Shown: positions 53,951 through 63,797, counted from the stretch's first letter. The stretch: DNA of 64,000 nt from Desulfovibrio inopinatus DSM 10711 (GCF_000429305.1 NZ_AUBP01000001.1:124001-188000), one strand, 5' to 3'. Translations and numbers: made by a program. Notes: a model not told the origin generated them from the letters alone.

Positions 53951-55678
53951 TTATGCTGGCAGGGCGGTCTTGGTCATTTGGGACATAAGGTCGCCCAAAC
54001 TTTCAGCAATATTTACGACCTGATCGACGGCAGCGTGGGCTTCGGACATGCCATCAGATGTTTCCGTGGCAATGCGGCTGACCTCATCGACAGAACGCGT
54101 AATTTGTTCAGCAGAGGCGGATTGCTCTTCTGAGGCTGCGGCAATGGACGCGACTTGCGCTGCCGTATCACCAACGATATCGACAATGGACGTCATTTGT
54201 TTGCCTGAGGCGGTCGCTGTGCGTGTGCTGTCGACCACTCCTTTGGCTAAGGCATCCGTGGCACTGATATTGGACTGTGTTTGGTCCTGGATGGCAGCTA
54301 CGGTTTGACCGACTTCTCTGGTTGCATTCATGGTTTTTTCTGCCAATTTTCTGACTTCGTCTGCGACGACGGCAAATCCTCGACCGGCTTCCCCGGCACG
54401 TGCCGCTTCAATAGCTGCATTCAGTGCAAGCAGGTTGGTCTGGTCGGCAATATCGGAAATAACCGTCATGATGCGTCCGATACTTTCCGCATGTTCACCC
54501 AGGTTGGCCATGCTTTTCTTCAGCGAGAGAATTTGTTGTTGAATTCTGACGATGGATTTGACCGCTGAGGAAACTCCTTCTGCACCACCGGCAGCAAGTT
54601 GTCTGGCTTTGTCCGCGGAAGAAGCGGCATTTCCGGCATTATGGGCGACATCGAGAACCGAGGAACTCATTTGGTCCATGGCCGTTGCCGTTTCTGTCAT
54701 GCGTTCGCGTTGCAGACTCGCTCCTGATTCAATTGAATCAAGGCGTGAAGCCAGTTCGTGACTTGCATTGATAACTTGAAGGACGAATTCGTTCGCCTGG
54801 TTGGCGACATCGTTTAACGACTCGTTGAGCCGTCTGGCTTCTTCTTCATGGAGACGCGCTTCTTTGAGAGCCTGTTGTGCGTCGAGGGCACTTTGATCGG
54901 CGGCGCGACTTTTTTCATCGACTTGTTCGAAGGTGTTTTTAAGTTCTTGGACCATGCCTGTCATCGATGCCGTCAGTGTTGCTAATTCAGCGGTAAATCC
55001 CGAAGGCGGTTCCGAGTCGAGCCCCCCCGACGAGATGCGTTTCGCGTAGTCAGTGATCTGGATTAATGGTTTAACAACAACTTTGCGTATATTTACGACA
55101 ACGATTGCGCCCAAAATAAAGGCAACCGTGACAAGCGTGGCTAAAAAAATGAGCAAAAAATCAGCCTTTGCCTCAGCTTGTGTTTGGAATGCCAATGCAA
55201 CGTCATTGAGCGCACGAACGGTTTTTTGAGCGTTTTGGTCAAGCTTCAAAGCATTTTTTTCGCCATTGGTGTTTCCATCAAGAATGGATTCAACAACTGT
55301 CTTGAAGTCTGCATAGACTGTATTGGCTGTGTCTAGGACGGGAACGATATCAGGAGGAGCAGCGGGAAGAACTGCTGTCTTCCCATTTGGATTGAGGGTC
55401 AAAGGGGCTGCTTTCCCCTGCTTGAGTGCTTGTTGGGTGTTTTCAAAAACGGCTAAAAGCGACTGTACCTGTTGTTTGACATCATCTGATGCCGTGTGAG
55501 CATACACAAGAGTTTTCATTCCAGTCATCTGACTCAACATGCGTTGACGACCGGCAAGGTTAATGACGAGTGCGTTGTCGCGTTGGTCGAGTACCATGAA
55601 AAAGGCGCTGGCCGAAGCGGCGACGGTGAGAAGGACAAAACCTGTGACTGATAAAATGAGGCGGGTGCTGATGTTCAT
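53951..55678 (-). CDS. Methyl-accepting chemotaxis protein with PilJ-type sensor
   Basis: A 575-residue chemoreceptor. Helix 1 ([22 protein letters not shown]) and helix 2 ([21 protein letters not shown], ~180-203) flank a periplasmic PilJ-type four-helix bundle that begins [20 protein letters not shown], as in NarX/PilJ sensors. A HAMP domain follows, then the signalling domain with the highly conserved hairpin tip [41 protein letters not shown]. It feeds a CheA/CheW pathway encoded elsewhere. The ATG at 55678 with AAGGA is used; the frame reaching 55936 is an unlikely extension. No C-terminal CheR-docking pentapeptide is present. Confidence 0.92.
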   Translation of the reverse strand: MNISTRLILSVTGFVLLTVAASASAFFMVLDQRDNALVINLAGRQRMLSQMTGMKTLVYAHTASDDVKQQVQSLLAVFENTQQALKQGKAAPLTLNPNGKTAVLPAAPPDIVPVLDTANTVYADFKTVVESILDGNTNGEKNALKLDQNAQKTVRALNDVALAFQTQAEAKADFLLIFLATLVTVAFILGAIVVVNIRKVVVKPLIQITDYAKRISSGGLDSEPPSGFTAELATLTASMTGMVQELKNTFEQVDEKSRAADQSALDAQQALKEARLHEEEARRLNESLNDVANQANEFVLQVINASHELASRLDSIESGASLQRERMTETATAMDQMSSSVLDVAHNAGNAASSADKARQLAAGGAEGVSSAVKSIVRIQQQILSLKKSMANLGEHAESIGRIMTVISDIADQTNLLALNAAIEAARAGEAGRGFAVVADEVRKLAEKTMNATREVGQTVAAIQDQTQSNISATDALAKGVVDSTRTATASGKQMTSIVDIVGDTAAQVASIAAASEEQSASAEQITRSVDEVSRIATETSDGMSEAHAAVDQVVNIAESLGDLMSQMTKTALPA

Positions 55679-55961
55679 GCGTACATTCCTTGCTGTTCTG
55701 GGTGAGGACAAACACTTTATAGATTGTTTGCGTAACAAGCAATTACGAGAATGGAATGTAAATAGTATACAATTTTGTTGTATATACATATGTCGTTGTT
55801 TTAAGAGCATTTTTGCGTCGTTTGCCACATTGCCTCTCTTTTTTGAAAGCATGTATTGACAAAGAGGGGAAATCGTGTATTTTACACTTGATATCAGCAC
55901 GAGGTTTTTGTGCTGTGTTTCCGAATCCTTCATCATTTCCGATGGTTTTCAGTAAAAATTT

Positions 55962-55980
55962 GTGAAATAGCCAATTTCAC
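55962..55980. promoter_or_regulatory. Inverted repeat in the 55679-56070 gap
   Basis: GTGAAAT-N5-ATTTCAC is a perfect inverted repeat, extended by TT/AA. It lies 91 bases upstream of the 48-residue gene. TTGACA at 55857 with a T-rich -10 16 bases later looks like a promoter pointing to that gene. The 392-base gap holds no other gene. Confidence 0.4.
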
Positions 55981-56070
55981 GAAACTGTCATGACAGACAG
56001 AACTTCTCGGTGCATGCTCGGTGTATATTCCATCCTGGAGGAAAGCCGATTGACCATAAGGAGGTTTGCA

Positions 56071-56217
56071 ATGCGAGGACATATGACCTGGGATGAATCG
56101 CCCGTTGTCGTCAAAAGCGAATCCGCCAAGAACAAGAAAGTTGCGAAGAATGTCAGAGCCTCAGATTCGCGTCAGGTGCGTGAGACGGTTGTTCTGAAAA
56201 GTGCCACACGAAAGTAG
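56071..56217 (+). CDS. Small basic protein of 48 residues
   Basis: A short ORF with an excellent ribosome-binding site (AAGGAGG eight bases upstream) and a strong terminator directly after. The peptide is basic and hydrophilic (SAKNKKVAKNVRASDSRQVRETVVLKSATRK) with no membrane segment. It was found inside a longer frame whose upstream part has no start signal. It could bind nucleic acid or be a stress peptide; no family is recognised. Confidence 0.6.
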   Translation: MRGHMTWDESPVVVKSESAKNKKVAKNVRASDSRQVRETVVLKSATRK

Positions 56218-56266
56218 TGGCACTGGAGAAGACTCTTATTAGGGTGCATTCCTTCCATATCTTAAA

Positions 56267-56301
56267 AGAATCCCCGGGAGCAATTCCGGGGATTCTTTTT
56301 T
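56267..56301 (+). terminator. Terminator after the 48-residue protein gene
   Basis: AGAATCCCCGG and CCGGGGATTCT form a perfect 11-base stem with an 8-base loop, followed by TTTTT. Confidence 0.88.
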
Positions 56302-56335
56302 GTAAAGGGGCAACGTGAATAAAAAACGATTGTTT

Positions 56336-56935
56336 TCAAAGTAAAATAAGCCTGAAAATTGAAGGAAGAATCGTCGGATATTGTAAAGAGACAATGTCCG
56401 CATTCATGTGCACTTGTGTATAAAAGATCGGTATTCCTCCGATGAAAATGGAGAAGGAGGTAAATGTCAATTCGTGAAGCACAAGCTGCATTTCGTCAAG
56501 ATGGTGTCCTCTCAAATCCGGATCGGCGTTGAACAGAACTGACTCAAGCTGTTCATCTTCGACGGTTTCATTGAGTGTAACGAATCGGAAAAGGATATAC
56601 TCGTCGATTCCATTTGTCGCTCGGTTGGAAAACGCAACGAATGCAGAGCCCGCATTAGGTTGCGTCAACGTGAATATTTTTCCGACATCCTCTTGTGTGA
56701 GAACAAGGTCTGTAAAGGCTACAGCTGCTTCATCATCCCGATATGTCATGTTGAATGATACAGAACTGATTGCACCGAAGGTCAAGTCATCAAAGGATAC
56801 CGGTGTGGTCGCCAATATTTGGGCATGTCCAAGGCACGGAAGAAAGAGAAAACCCAACAATACAGCAATACAAAGAAATAGTGGCGTTTTCCTGGATATA
56901 TTTGCGTGGCGTTGAGCGCATAGTGAGCGCGCCAT
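56336..56935 (-). CDS. Exported protein of unknown function
   Basis: A 199-residue protein with a signal peptide (TPLFLCIAVLLGFLFLPCLGHAQ). The mature part is rich in beta strands (VSFDDLTFGAISSVSFNMTY; GSAFVAFSNRATNGIDEYILFRFVTL). It has no cysteine in the mature part and no domain that I know. The ATG at 56935 gives a plain signal peptide; a frame reaching 57034 would overlap the FlgO-like gene. It lies 70 bases after that gene on the same strand, so the two may be co-expressed envelope proteins. Confidence 0.65.
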   Translation of the reverse strand: MARSLCAQRHANISRKTPLFLCIAVLLGFLFLPCLGHAQILATTPVSFDDLTFGAISSVSFNMTYRDDEAAVAFTDLVLTQEDVGKIFTLTQPNAGSAFVAFSNRATNGIDEYILFRFVTLNETVEDEQLESVLFNADPDLRGHHLDEMQLVLHELTFTSFSIFIGGIPIFYTQVHMNADIVSLQYPTILPSIFRLILL

Positions 56936-57005
56936 ATGACTTGCCGGACTCAGTATGTCACGAATGGATGGCGTCAAATCCGATATCCTTTGCCATGTGA
57001 TTGGG

Positions 57006-57524
57006 TCAGCTATCGATCGGAAGCACAACATCAACCGTGGAGTAAATATCCCCAGTCGCAGGAGCGATCAGTTTTGCGTTGACGTATGTCCGGTTTCCTG
57101 TATGTCCGTAGACTCCAGCTACAATGAAATCTGCTTTGTATTGCCGGCCTAACTTTCCAATTTCTCTTGATAAAACGAATTCTCCCTCACGCTTGACTGT
57201 ATATACATTATAAGGCGAGAGACGTATTTCTTTGACGAGAAATCCTTTTCGCGTAAATCCCGATGCCGTGAATTCGGCCAGCATTCGACCCATGGTCGAT
57301 GAAGCCTGGAGGTTGGAGACGTCGGCAAACGTTGTGACCAGGATAACATCATCCGGTCTTAAGGGAATCTTGGTTTGAGCCAATAACTGGTCGACAATAT
57401 AATACCCTGCATCAATGAGGTCGGGAGTAGGTGCTTTGGGTTTTGGATAGCAGGCCGCTACCATGACGGCGAAGCATGCCAGAAGCAGAATTGCATGATT
57501 TCGAGGGGAAGACAGCGGGGTCAT
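57006..57524 (-). CDS. FlgO-like outer-membrane lipoprotein
   Basis: A 172-residue lipoprotein (lipobox FAVMVAAC, Cys ~25). The mature part is a FlgO domain: LIDAGYYIVDQLLAQTKIPLRPDDVILVTTFADVSNL, SSTMGRMLAEFTASGFTRKGFLVKEIRL and DFIVAGVYGHTGNRTYVNAKLI. In Vibrio, FlgO is an outer-membrane protein linked to flagellar motility. No flagellar gene is in this window, so the domain may have a different envelope role here. The start has GGAGG. Confidence 0.85.
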   Translation of the reverse strand: MTPLSSPRNHAILLLACFAVMVAACYPKPKAPTPDLIDAGYYIVDQLLAQTKIPLRPDDVILVTTFADVSNLQASSTMGRMLAEFTASGFTRKGFLVKEIRLSPYNVYTVKREGEFVLSREIGKLGRQYKADFIVAGVYGHTGNRTYVNAKLIAPATGDIYSTVDVVLPIDS

Positions 57525-57603
57525 GGGAACGCCTCCTTCGCTTACAATGGTGTTTCTTGTTCTTTCGCTTAAAGCATGGAATTAGATATGTCTGAATTGT
57601 GCT

Positions 57604-59304
57604 TCAGGCCAGGCTGATTTGGTTCCTGCCATTACTTTTGGCTTTGTATAGTGCGGCATCGGCTCGTTTGAGGAGATTATCGAGGTCGCTATTGTCCAGT
57701 TGAGCAACGCCAAGACTGACAGTGAAAGAAAACGGTTCGGGGTGCGCCGTAATGCGCAGGGTGCTGACAGCTCGACGAAGGCGCTCAGCAGCGATGGCTG
57801 CTCCATCTTGTGTTGTAATGGGGAGCGCGACCGCAAATTCTTCTCCTCCTAATCTGCCAAAGATATCAATTTCTCGAAGTGATTTCCGTATAATGTCGGC
57901 AAAAGCACGTAAGGCTCTGTCACCTGCCTCATGTCCATATGCGTCGTTAATCATTTTGAAATGATCAATGTCGAGCATAATGAGGCTGAGTGGCAAATTG
58001 TAGCGTCGAGCCCGCTCTACTTCATGTCGAGCTTGTCGCATGAAATGCCGTCGGTTGGCGATGCCTGTCAGTTCGTCAGTCGTTGCAAGTTCCTGGAGTC
58101 GTTGCTCGGCTAGTTTTTTCTCGGTAATGTCTCGAAAAAACCAAACTCTTCCTAAATATTCGTCGTGTTTGTCAAAAAGTCCGCGGGAATGGCGCTCAAT
58201 GATCCGGTCATCTCGTAATACGAGTTCGGTGTTGACTTCTTCTTCGCTAAGATGATTGTTTAAATAGTGGATGTTGCTGATTACAGCTGCAGGATCACGA
58301 AAGACCTGGCTGATATACTCGATAATAGCATGTCCGTCTTGCGTCTGCATAAGATCGTTCGGAATGTTCCAGAGTGTGGCGAAGCGGCTGTTCCATGATG
58401 TGATACGCATGTTCCGATTCGTGACGATAATGGCATCGGGAGATGTTTCTTGCTGTGCTGACAAAAGGATGTTTTGGTATCGGAGTTCGGCCTCCGCCTT
58501 TTTTCTGTCGGAAATATCATAAAAGAGTCCGACAAGATGATCTTCTGTCGTACTCTCCATTTTACGCAACGTTTGTGCAAACCATTTGTAGGAGTCGTCA
58601 GCGACGCGCCAGCGGAAGGCGAGTTCGACAGCGCCGACTGCAGGAAGTTCTCGTAAAGACCGGCGGAGGAGGCGTTCGTCCTGTGGGTGAATACGTGTAA
58701 TCCAGAAGCGTGGATTCTTCGTAAATGTTGATGGCGGAAATCCAGTCATTTCTTCTATTGTGGGTCCGATAAGCATCATCTCCCATGAACCATCTGCACG
58801 CATGGAAAAGGGAGCCACAGGAAGCGCGTCGAGAATAAGAGACAGTTGTTCGGATTTTTCTCGGCTTTCTTGAGCAGCTATTTTTTGAGCGGTCGTGACC
58901 AGAAAAAAAACGGCGATTCCTTGGGTAAATGGATGGATACGGATGTCGTACCAATTTTCATACGGTGGTGTGCCAAAGTAGATTTCAAAATTTGAAAACG
59001 TTTTATCGCGGAGGGCGTTGAGGTAGCGTGATTCCAGTTCGGTGTCCCGAATTTCAGGAAATGCTTCTGCCAGCTTGTGTCCCAAAACGTCGTGACGTTG
59101 CCTGGAAAGAAGGCACTCTGCCGAATTGTTGAAATATAACAATGTGGTATCATTAGATAAGAAAAAAAATCCGTCACGGATGTTTTCCAACAGATTGAGT
59201 GTAATATCATTGCTCTCACCGAACAGAGAAGGAGTCAAGCTGCCTTGTGTAAGGCAGGAGATTGGCGCATCAGCACTGGTGTTCTCGGAGGGGTGTTCGG
59301 ACAT
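57604..59304 (-). CDS. PAS-domain diguanylate cyclase (GGDEF)
   Basis: A 566-residue cytosolic protein with three PAS-like domains (~30-140, ~150-270 and ~275-390) and a C-terminal GGDEF domain. The active site RLGGEEF (~485) is intact, and an RxxD inhibitory site (REID) lies five residues before it. It should make cyclic-di-GMP and be feedback-inhibited. The N-terminus has no signal or membrane helix. Start ATG at 59304, seven to ten bases after AAGGA. It would oppose the HD-GYP phosphodiesterase near 2 kb, though no direct link is visible. Confidence 0.92.
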   Translation of the reverse strand: MSEHPSENTSADAPISCLTQGSLTPSLFGESNDITLNLLENIRDGFFFLSNDTTLLYFNNSAECLLSRQRHDVLGHKLAEAFPEIRDTELESRYLNALRDKTFSNFEIYFGTPPYENWYDIRIHPFTQGIAVFFLVTTAQKIAAQESREKSEQLSLILDALPVAPFSMRADGSWEMMLIGPTIEEMTGFPPSTFTKNPRFWITRIHPQDERLLRRSLRELPAVGAVELAFRWRVADDSYKWFAQTLRKMESTTEDHLVGLFYDISDRKKAEAELRYQNILLSAQQETSPDAIIVTNRNMRITSWNSRFATLWNIPNDLMQTQDGHAIIEYISQVFRDPAAVISNIHYLNNHLSEEEVNTELVLRDDRIIERHSRGLFDKHDEYLGRVWFFRDITEKKLAEQRLQELATTDELTGIANRRHFMRQARHEVERARRYNLPLSLIMLDIDHFKMINDAYGHEAGDRALRAFADIIRKSLREIDIFGRLGGEEFAVALPITTQDGAAIAAERLRRAVSTLRITAHPEPFSFTVSLGVAQLDNSDLDNLLKRADAALYKAKSNGRNQISLA

Positions 59305-59469
59305 CACAATATTCCTTCCCTACTCTTCCCAGGATGAGGGGCGTTCATATTTATAGTGAATTCTCGAAATGCTGCGCCGATTCCTTATGGTATGTGTATA
59401 AGAAGACTACCATGTTTTCCTACTTGAGCAAACGCTTTTAGATCTTGGGTTTTAGGGGGGGGAGACAAG

Positions 59470-60012
59470 GTGAAGTATACTTTGAGCTTGGCGTTGGAAA
59501 TGGATGACATCCTTATAAAGGACAAGGTGGTTCTTCGTGCTGGACCATCTGAAGTTGTATGGCATATTGCACTAAAAATGCTCGGATATATGCTTTATGC
59601 CCAGGATCGGCCGGTTATAGAGCACGGTGTGGGGCGGCATTACAAGCCGGATTTGGTTCGTCTTGCCCCGGATGGCAGTATTGCCTTGTGGATTGATTGT
59701 GGCAATATCGCTGTGAAGAAAGTCGATCGTGTTGCGATGTGGGTTGGCACCATCGGTCGATTTGTCATTTTACGGCGCAATGCTTATGAGGCGGCAACAC
59801 TCCTTGATGCCGGACGCGGACGGTTGAAGCGTCCCGAGCGAGTTACTGTACGTTATTTCGAGGATGGATTTGTCAATGGATTTGCAGGCTGTCTCGATAC
59901 CGCCAACAGTGTCGACGCTCGTCGGGAAGAAGATCGTCTCTCGTTGAGCATACAGAATCGTCGTGGCCGGAATGTTCTGGAATCGACAGTCTCCACGGCA
60001 TATTTTGCGTGA
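59470..60012 (+). CDS. YaeQ family protein
   Basis: A 180-residue protein with the same length as E. coli YaeQ (181). VVWHIALKMLGYMLYA, the acidic HYKPDLVRL and ALWIDCGN with a nearby Lys (VKKVDRVAMW) match the YaeQ motif, which has a PD-(D/E)XK nuclease-like fold. The function in E. coli is unclear. It starts with GTG behind a G-rich ribosome-binding site (GGGGGGGAG). It stands alone, 162 bases from the cyclase. Confidence 0.75.
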   Translation: MKYTLSLALEMDDILIKDKVVLRAGPSEVVWHIALKMLGYMLYAQDRPVIEHGVGRHYKPDLVRLAPDGSIALWIDCGNIAVKKVDRVAMWVGTIGRFVILRRNAYEAATLLDAGRGRLKRPERVTVRYFEDGFVNGFAGCLDTANSVDARREEDRLSLSIQNRRGRNVLESTVSTAYFA

Positions 60013-60148
60013 AATATACATAATTGCATTTCTACCTTTTCATATGCAGGCAGCCGTCGTAAGATAAAAAATCTCGTACTCTGGTTTATCCAGGGGGAGG
60101 CGCGGGGGGAATTTCCCCCTTCACTCAAGGAACTGAAAGGAAATTGCT

Positions 60149-60478
60149 ATGATTGTACGAAAATGGAAATGTAGAGTACCACGTGACCACCGAGAGGGGT
60201 TTCTCAAGCATCTTGATAACACGGGCATACGGGATGCCGCAGCTTTGCCGGGTTATCTTGGTGCACAGGTATTTGAACGCGAACGCGGTGTTTTTGTCGA
60301 ATTGACATTGTTAACATATTGGGAATCATATGATTATATACGGCAATTTGCTGGAGACAATATTGCCGTCGCGAAACTGTATCCCGAAGATGACGCCTAT
60401 CGTATTGATCCTGATCGAGAAGTGACGCATTTTACTGTCGTACGGCATCAATTTGTCGACAGCTGTCAGCCTTTATGA
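60149..60478 (+). CDS. ABM-like (dimeric alpha-beta barrel) small protein
   Basis: A 109-residue protein resembling antibiotic-biosynthesis monooxygenase-type folds: IVRKWKCRVPRDHREGFLKHLDNTG, GYLGAQVFERERGVFVELTLLTYW and SYDYIRQFAGDN. Such proteins form dimers and are often monooxygenases or simply ligand-binding. It has an AAAGGAAA site. The stop overlaps the pabB-pabC start (ATGATG), so it is translationally coupled to folate precursor synthesis; its role there is unknown. Confidence 0.75.
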   Translation: MIVRKWKCRVPRDHREGFLKHLDNTGIRDAAALPGYLGAQVFERERGVFVELTLLTYWESYDYIRQFAGDNIAVAKLYPEDDAYRIDPDREVTHFTVVRHQFVDSCQPL

Positions 60479-62229
60479 TGCATTCCCCGTTTGCTTTATT
60501 TCATTCTGCCGCATTGGATGGTGGATGGTCACGATCGTATTCTTCTCCTGTTGATTGGGCTTTTGCCACGTCGATAGGACAGGTTCGCTCAGTGGTTGAA
60601 ATGGCTGAGCAAGCAATCGACACGGGGCGACATGCTGTGCTTATGATGTCCTATGAAGCTGCGCCAGCCTTCGATCCTTGTCTTCGTGTCGGGCAAATTG
60701 ATGAGTTTCCTTTAGCCTTTGCTGCGGTTTTCGAGCATCCCGATACCGTGATGGTTCCTTTCAATTCTGTCGAATATTCCCAGCCTTCTTTTGCTTTCCG
60801 TCCTCTTGTCGAACAGACTGATTACAATCGAGCTTTGGAAGTGGTTCGTCATCATATTGAACAAGGAGACACATACCAGGTCAACCTGACCTTTCCCTTG
60901 GAAAGTGATTTTAGCGGTGATCCGCTAGAATGTTTTCACTACATGTTTCGCGGACAGAATCCTGGGTTCGGGGTCTATCTCGATATGGGACAATATGTTG
61001 TTTCGTCCTTGTCGCCGGAGCTTTTTTTTCAGAAACGCAATGATCTCATCATGGCCCGTCCCATGAAAGGAACAGCCCGGCGAGGACGTTTTCCCGTCGA
61101 GGATGAGCGTCTTGCTGCGGAACTCGGTCGGTGCCCTAAGAATCAGGCCGAGAACGTCATGATTGTTGACCTGTTACGAAACGATTTGGGCAAAATTGCC
61201 GTCCCGGGCTCGGTACATGTCGATAGGCTTTTTCATGTAGAACGGTATCCTACGGTACATCAGATGACATCAACCATCACGGCCATGTTGAGATCTGAGG
61301 TCACGCTTTGGGATACTCTGGCTGGCCTCTTTCCGTGTGGTTCGGTTACAGGCGCACCTAAAGTCAGTACGATGGATATAATTCGTCAACTTGAAACCTA
61401 TCCTCGTCGTGTATATTGCGGGGCAATAGGTTGGCTTGCACCACAGGGTGAGGCTGTCTTCAATGTCCCCATTCGTACTTTGATTCATGACACGGAAAAG
61501 AAGTCTGTCCGGCTTCATGTCGGAAGTGGTATTGTCTGGGATTCTTCGGCTGCAGACGAATATGAAGAATGTCTCATCAAGATGCGCTTCGTGAACAGAT
61601 CCCTCCCAGAATTTTCCCTTCTTGAAAGTCTCCTTTTGGAACATAGTCATTTCTTTCTGTTGCATGCGCATCTTGATCGGCTCAAGGCATCGGCCCGATT
61701 TTTCGATATTCCTGTTGAAATGGATCGGGTTCACCATCACCTTGAGCGACTTGCCGGGCGGCTGGGACGGGCTCGGTATAAAGTTCGCCTGACGGTTTCC
61801 CAGTCAGGACATATTGATATCGGTTCTGTCCCACTCTGTGCCCAACCTCGTACGGTCCGAAGTGTGACTATTCATGACGTGCCGGTTGATCCGGACGATG
61901 TGTTTCTTTTTCATAAGACCACCCGGCGTCACATCTATCGCGAGGCCGCCGAAGCGCATCCTGATTACGATGACGTTCTTCTCGTCAATACTCGTGGCCA
62001 GATTACCGAATCGTGTATAGCGAATATTGTTGTCCAAAAACGAGGTCGTTTGTTTACCCCGCCTCAAGGTGACGGGCTGTTGGCCGGAACCTTGAGGAAT
62101 CATCTTGTCGCGAAAAAGATTGTCGTCGAACAATCGCTTTTTCCCGATGACCTCATGACCGCCGATCGTCTATTTCTCGTCAATTCCGTGCGGCGCTTCA
62201 TGCCTATTGTTCTGCATTACGACGTATGA
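60475..62229 (+). CDS. pabBC: Fused aminodeoxychorismate synthase PabB and lyase PabC
   Basis: A 584-residue fusion. Residues ~1-375 are PabB-like chorismate-binding: MKGTARRGRF, FPCGSVTGAPKVSTMDI and AIGWLAPQGEAVFNVPIRT. Residues ~385-584 are the PLP-dependent fold-type IV PabC: FFLLHAHLDRLKASARFF, ARYKVRLTVS with the catalytic Lys, and ITESCIANIVVQKRGRLFTPPQGDGLLAGTLR. Together they convert chorismate and ammonia to 4-aminobenzoate for folate. The glutaminase PabA is not adjacent. The fused form is found in many bacteria. Start 60475 or 60478. Confidence 0.93.
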   Translation: MMHSPFALFHSAALDGGWSRSYSSPVDWAFATSIGQVRSVVEMAEQAIDTGRHAVLMMSYEAAPAFDPCLRVGQIDEFPLAFAAVFEHPDTVMVPFNSVEYSQPSFAFRPLVEQTDYNRALEVVRHHIEQGDTYQVNLTFPLESDFSGDPLECFHYMFRGQNPGFGVYLDMGQYVVSSLSPELFFQKRNDLIMARPMKGTARRGRFPVEDERLAAELGRCPKNQAENVMIVDLLRNDLGKIAVPGSVHVDRLFHVERYPTVHQMTSTITAMLRSEVTLWDTLAGLFPCGSVTGAPKVSTMDIIRQLETYPRRVYCGAIGWLAPQGEAVFNVPIRTLIHDTEKKSVRLHVGSGIVWDSSAADEYEECLIKMRFVNRSLPEFSLLESLLLEHSHFFLLHAHLDRLKASARFFDIPVEMDRVHHHLERLAGRLGRARYKVRLTVSQSGHIDIGSVPLCAQPRTVRSVTIHDVPVDPDDVFLFHKTTRRHIYREAAEAHPDYDDVLLVNTRGQITESCIANIVVQKRGRLFTPPQGDGLLAGTLRNHLVAKKIVVEQSLFPDDLMTADRLFLVNSVRRFMPIVLHYDV

Positions 62230-62378
62230 TCCGAAGAAATACATGAACGATGTTTGTATTGGACCGTGTATTTTTCGAACCGGTAGCGGTACAATACAAA
62301 GCGCAAGATTATTCAATCTTCATGCTTCTCCTTGAACTAGAGTTGCTTGACGCAATGCACATAAGGAGGAAAGAAATC

Positions 62379-62771
62379 ATGGAGATCAGAAACACCATTC
62401 ACGCATTGGAAACGGCTGCCATTTCGACGACGACCGGGATAGCTCACGTTGCGGATCTACAGTGGAAGCCGCATCCCGTCTTTCCTGGAGTGATGATGAA
62501 GACGCTGTTGTCATCGGAGAAAACAGGAGGGGACTTGAGTTGTCATTTGGTCAAGGTTGCTCCGGAGAGTTGCTTGGAAACTCATATTCATGAGCAGCAA
62601 CAGGAATTGCATCACGTGGTTGCGGGGAGCGCCGATGCCGAAGTCGATGGACGCCACGTTCGCTATACCCCTGGTAATCTGAGTGTCATCGCCACAGGTA
62701 CTCCCCACCGTGTCCTTGCAGGAACCGACGGGCTGCTGTTGCTGGCGATTTTCACACCGGCTGCAGTGTAA
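62379..62771 (+). CDS. Cupin-domain protein
   Basis: A 130-residue single-domain cupin. The metal-binding motif set HIHEQQQELHHVVAGSADAEVDG and PGNLSVIATGTPHRVLAG (second cupin motif) is present, with three His and one Glu as ligands. Start at 62379 with AAGGAGG. It lies 21 bases before an AraC-type regulator on the same strand. Substrate unknown. Confidence 0.88.
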   Translation: MEIRNTIHALETAAISTTTGIAHVADLQWKPHPVFPGVMMKTLLSSEKTGGDLSCHLVKVAPESCLETHIHEQQQELHHVVAGSADAEVDGRHVRYTPGNLSVIATGTPHRVLAGTDGLLLLAIFTPAAV

Positions 62772-62792
62772 CATTATATATAGATCAAAGTC

Positions 62793-63584
62793 ATGAGGCC
62801 GGCTATGGCTACAGAACCGAAGCTATTGCTTGACGAGACGACATATCCTGGTGTTGCCGTTGTGCATGCCGTCGGGATGCGTGCCGATGTTCTTATGCAT
62901 ACACATCGAAAATGGGTCGTTGGCGTGTGTCTCGCTGGCGAGCGGTACATTGAGTTTGGTTCTCAGCGTATTGCGGTGTATCCAGGACAAATTTTTGTCC
63001 TCGCCCCGCATACACCACACCGCTGCCAATATCATGGAGAAAGCATCTGTTTATGCATAGATCCCAATATGTTCTCCAATGTGGCGAAAGCTTCGGTGCC
63101 GTTGGATGGGATTTCATTCCAAAACGGTGTTTTTTTTGAGAGCCTGGCCGGCCTTTGCTCTCCGCAAAATCGATTCGACGCGATATCAGAGTGCCTTTGT
63201 CTTTTTGCAGTGCATTATGCACATTTGCACCGGGAATTTTTTCCGATTCGATATCATCCCGCCGTTATGGCAGGGATACATCTCGTCCATGAACGCGCAG
63301 GCGAGCGGTTAACGCTTGACGATTTGGCTGCGGCAGGGGGATTCAGTCGGTTTTATTTTCAACGACTTTTTAAAAGAGAAATAGGGGTGACCCCGGTACA
63401 GTATCTTCAACGCCACCGAACCCGTCTTGTTGCACGTGCACTTCAGGCCGGTATAGGGGCTGCAGAAGCAGCTCATGAAGCAGGTTTTGCCGATCAAAGC
63501 CACATGATTCGTACCTTTCGGGATTACGTCGGTATCTCTCCAAGGAAGTTTTTATTGAATAATCCCTCTGGTGGGGTGCCATGA
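62793..63584 (+). CDS. AraC-family regulator with cupin sensor
   Basis: A 263-residue transcription regulator. The N-terminal cupin/AraC ligand-binding domain (~20-100; VLMHTHRKWVVGVCLAG, VYPGQIFVLAPHTPHRC) precedes two helix-turn-helix motifs (~163-258): RLTLDDLAAAGGFSRFYFQRLFKREIGVTPVQYLQRHR and GAAEAAHEAGFADQSHMIRTFRDYVGISPRKF. It probably controls the cupin gene before it. The start may be 62793 or 62805 (better ribosome-binding site). Confidence 0.93.
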   Translation: MRPAMATEPKLLLDETTYPGVAVVHAVGMRADVLMHTHRKWVVGVCLAGERYIEFGSQRIAVYPGQIFVLAPHTPHRCQYHGESICLCIDPNMFSNVAKASVPLDGISFQNGVFFESLAGLCSPQNRFDAISECLCLFAVHYAHLHREFFPIRYHPAVMAGIHLVHERAGERLTLDDLAAAGGFSRFYFQRLFKREIGVTPVQYLQRHRTRLVARALQAGIGAAEAAHEAGFADQSHMIRTFRDYVGISPRKFLLNNPSGGVP

Positions 63585-63680
63585 TTTACCTATAAATCCA
63601 TGGATTGAAAGTATAAAAAATTGTCCGGTAGAGTTTTTTGAACTTTTTTTGGCAAATTCAAGAAAATGAGTAAAAAAATT

Positions 63681-63709
63681 TTGACTTGTTACACAAGGGC
63701 GGGTAGATT
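63681..63709 (+). promoter_or_regulatory. Sigma-70-type promoter of the porin gene
   Basis: TTGACT and TAGATT are separated by exactly 17 bases. Downstream the leader contains inverted repeats (GACGCCA 63716-63722 with TGGCGTC 63742-63748) that may shield the long porin mRNA leader. Confidence 0.6.
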
Positions 63710-63797
63710 GATTTCGACGCCACCTGGAAAGGGCTTTGCCCTGGCGTCATGGTTTTGGTGCTTTCTTTGAGAAAAACGTAAAAGGAGAAAGGTTATT

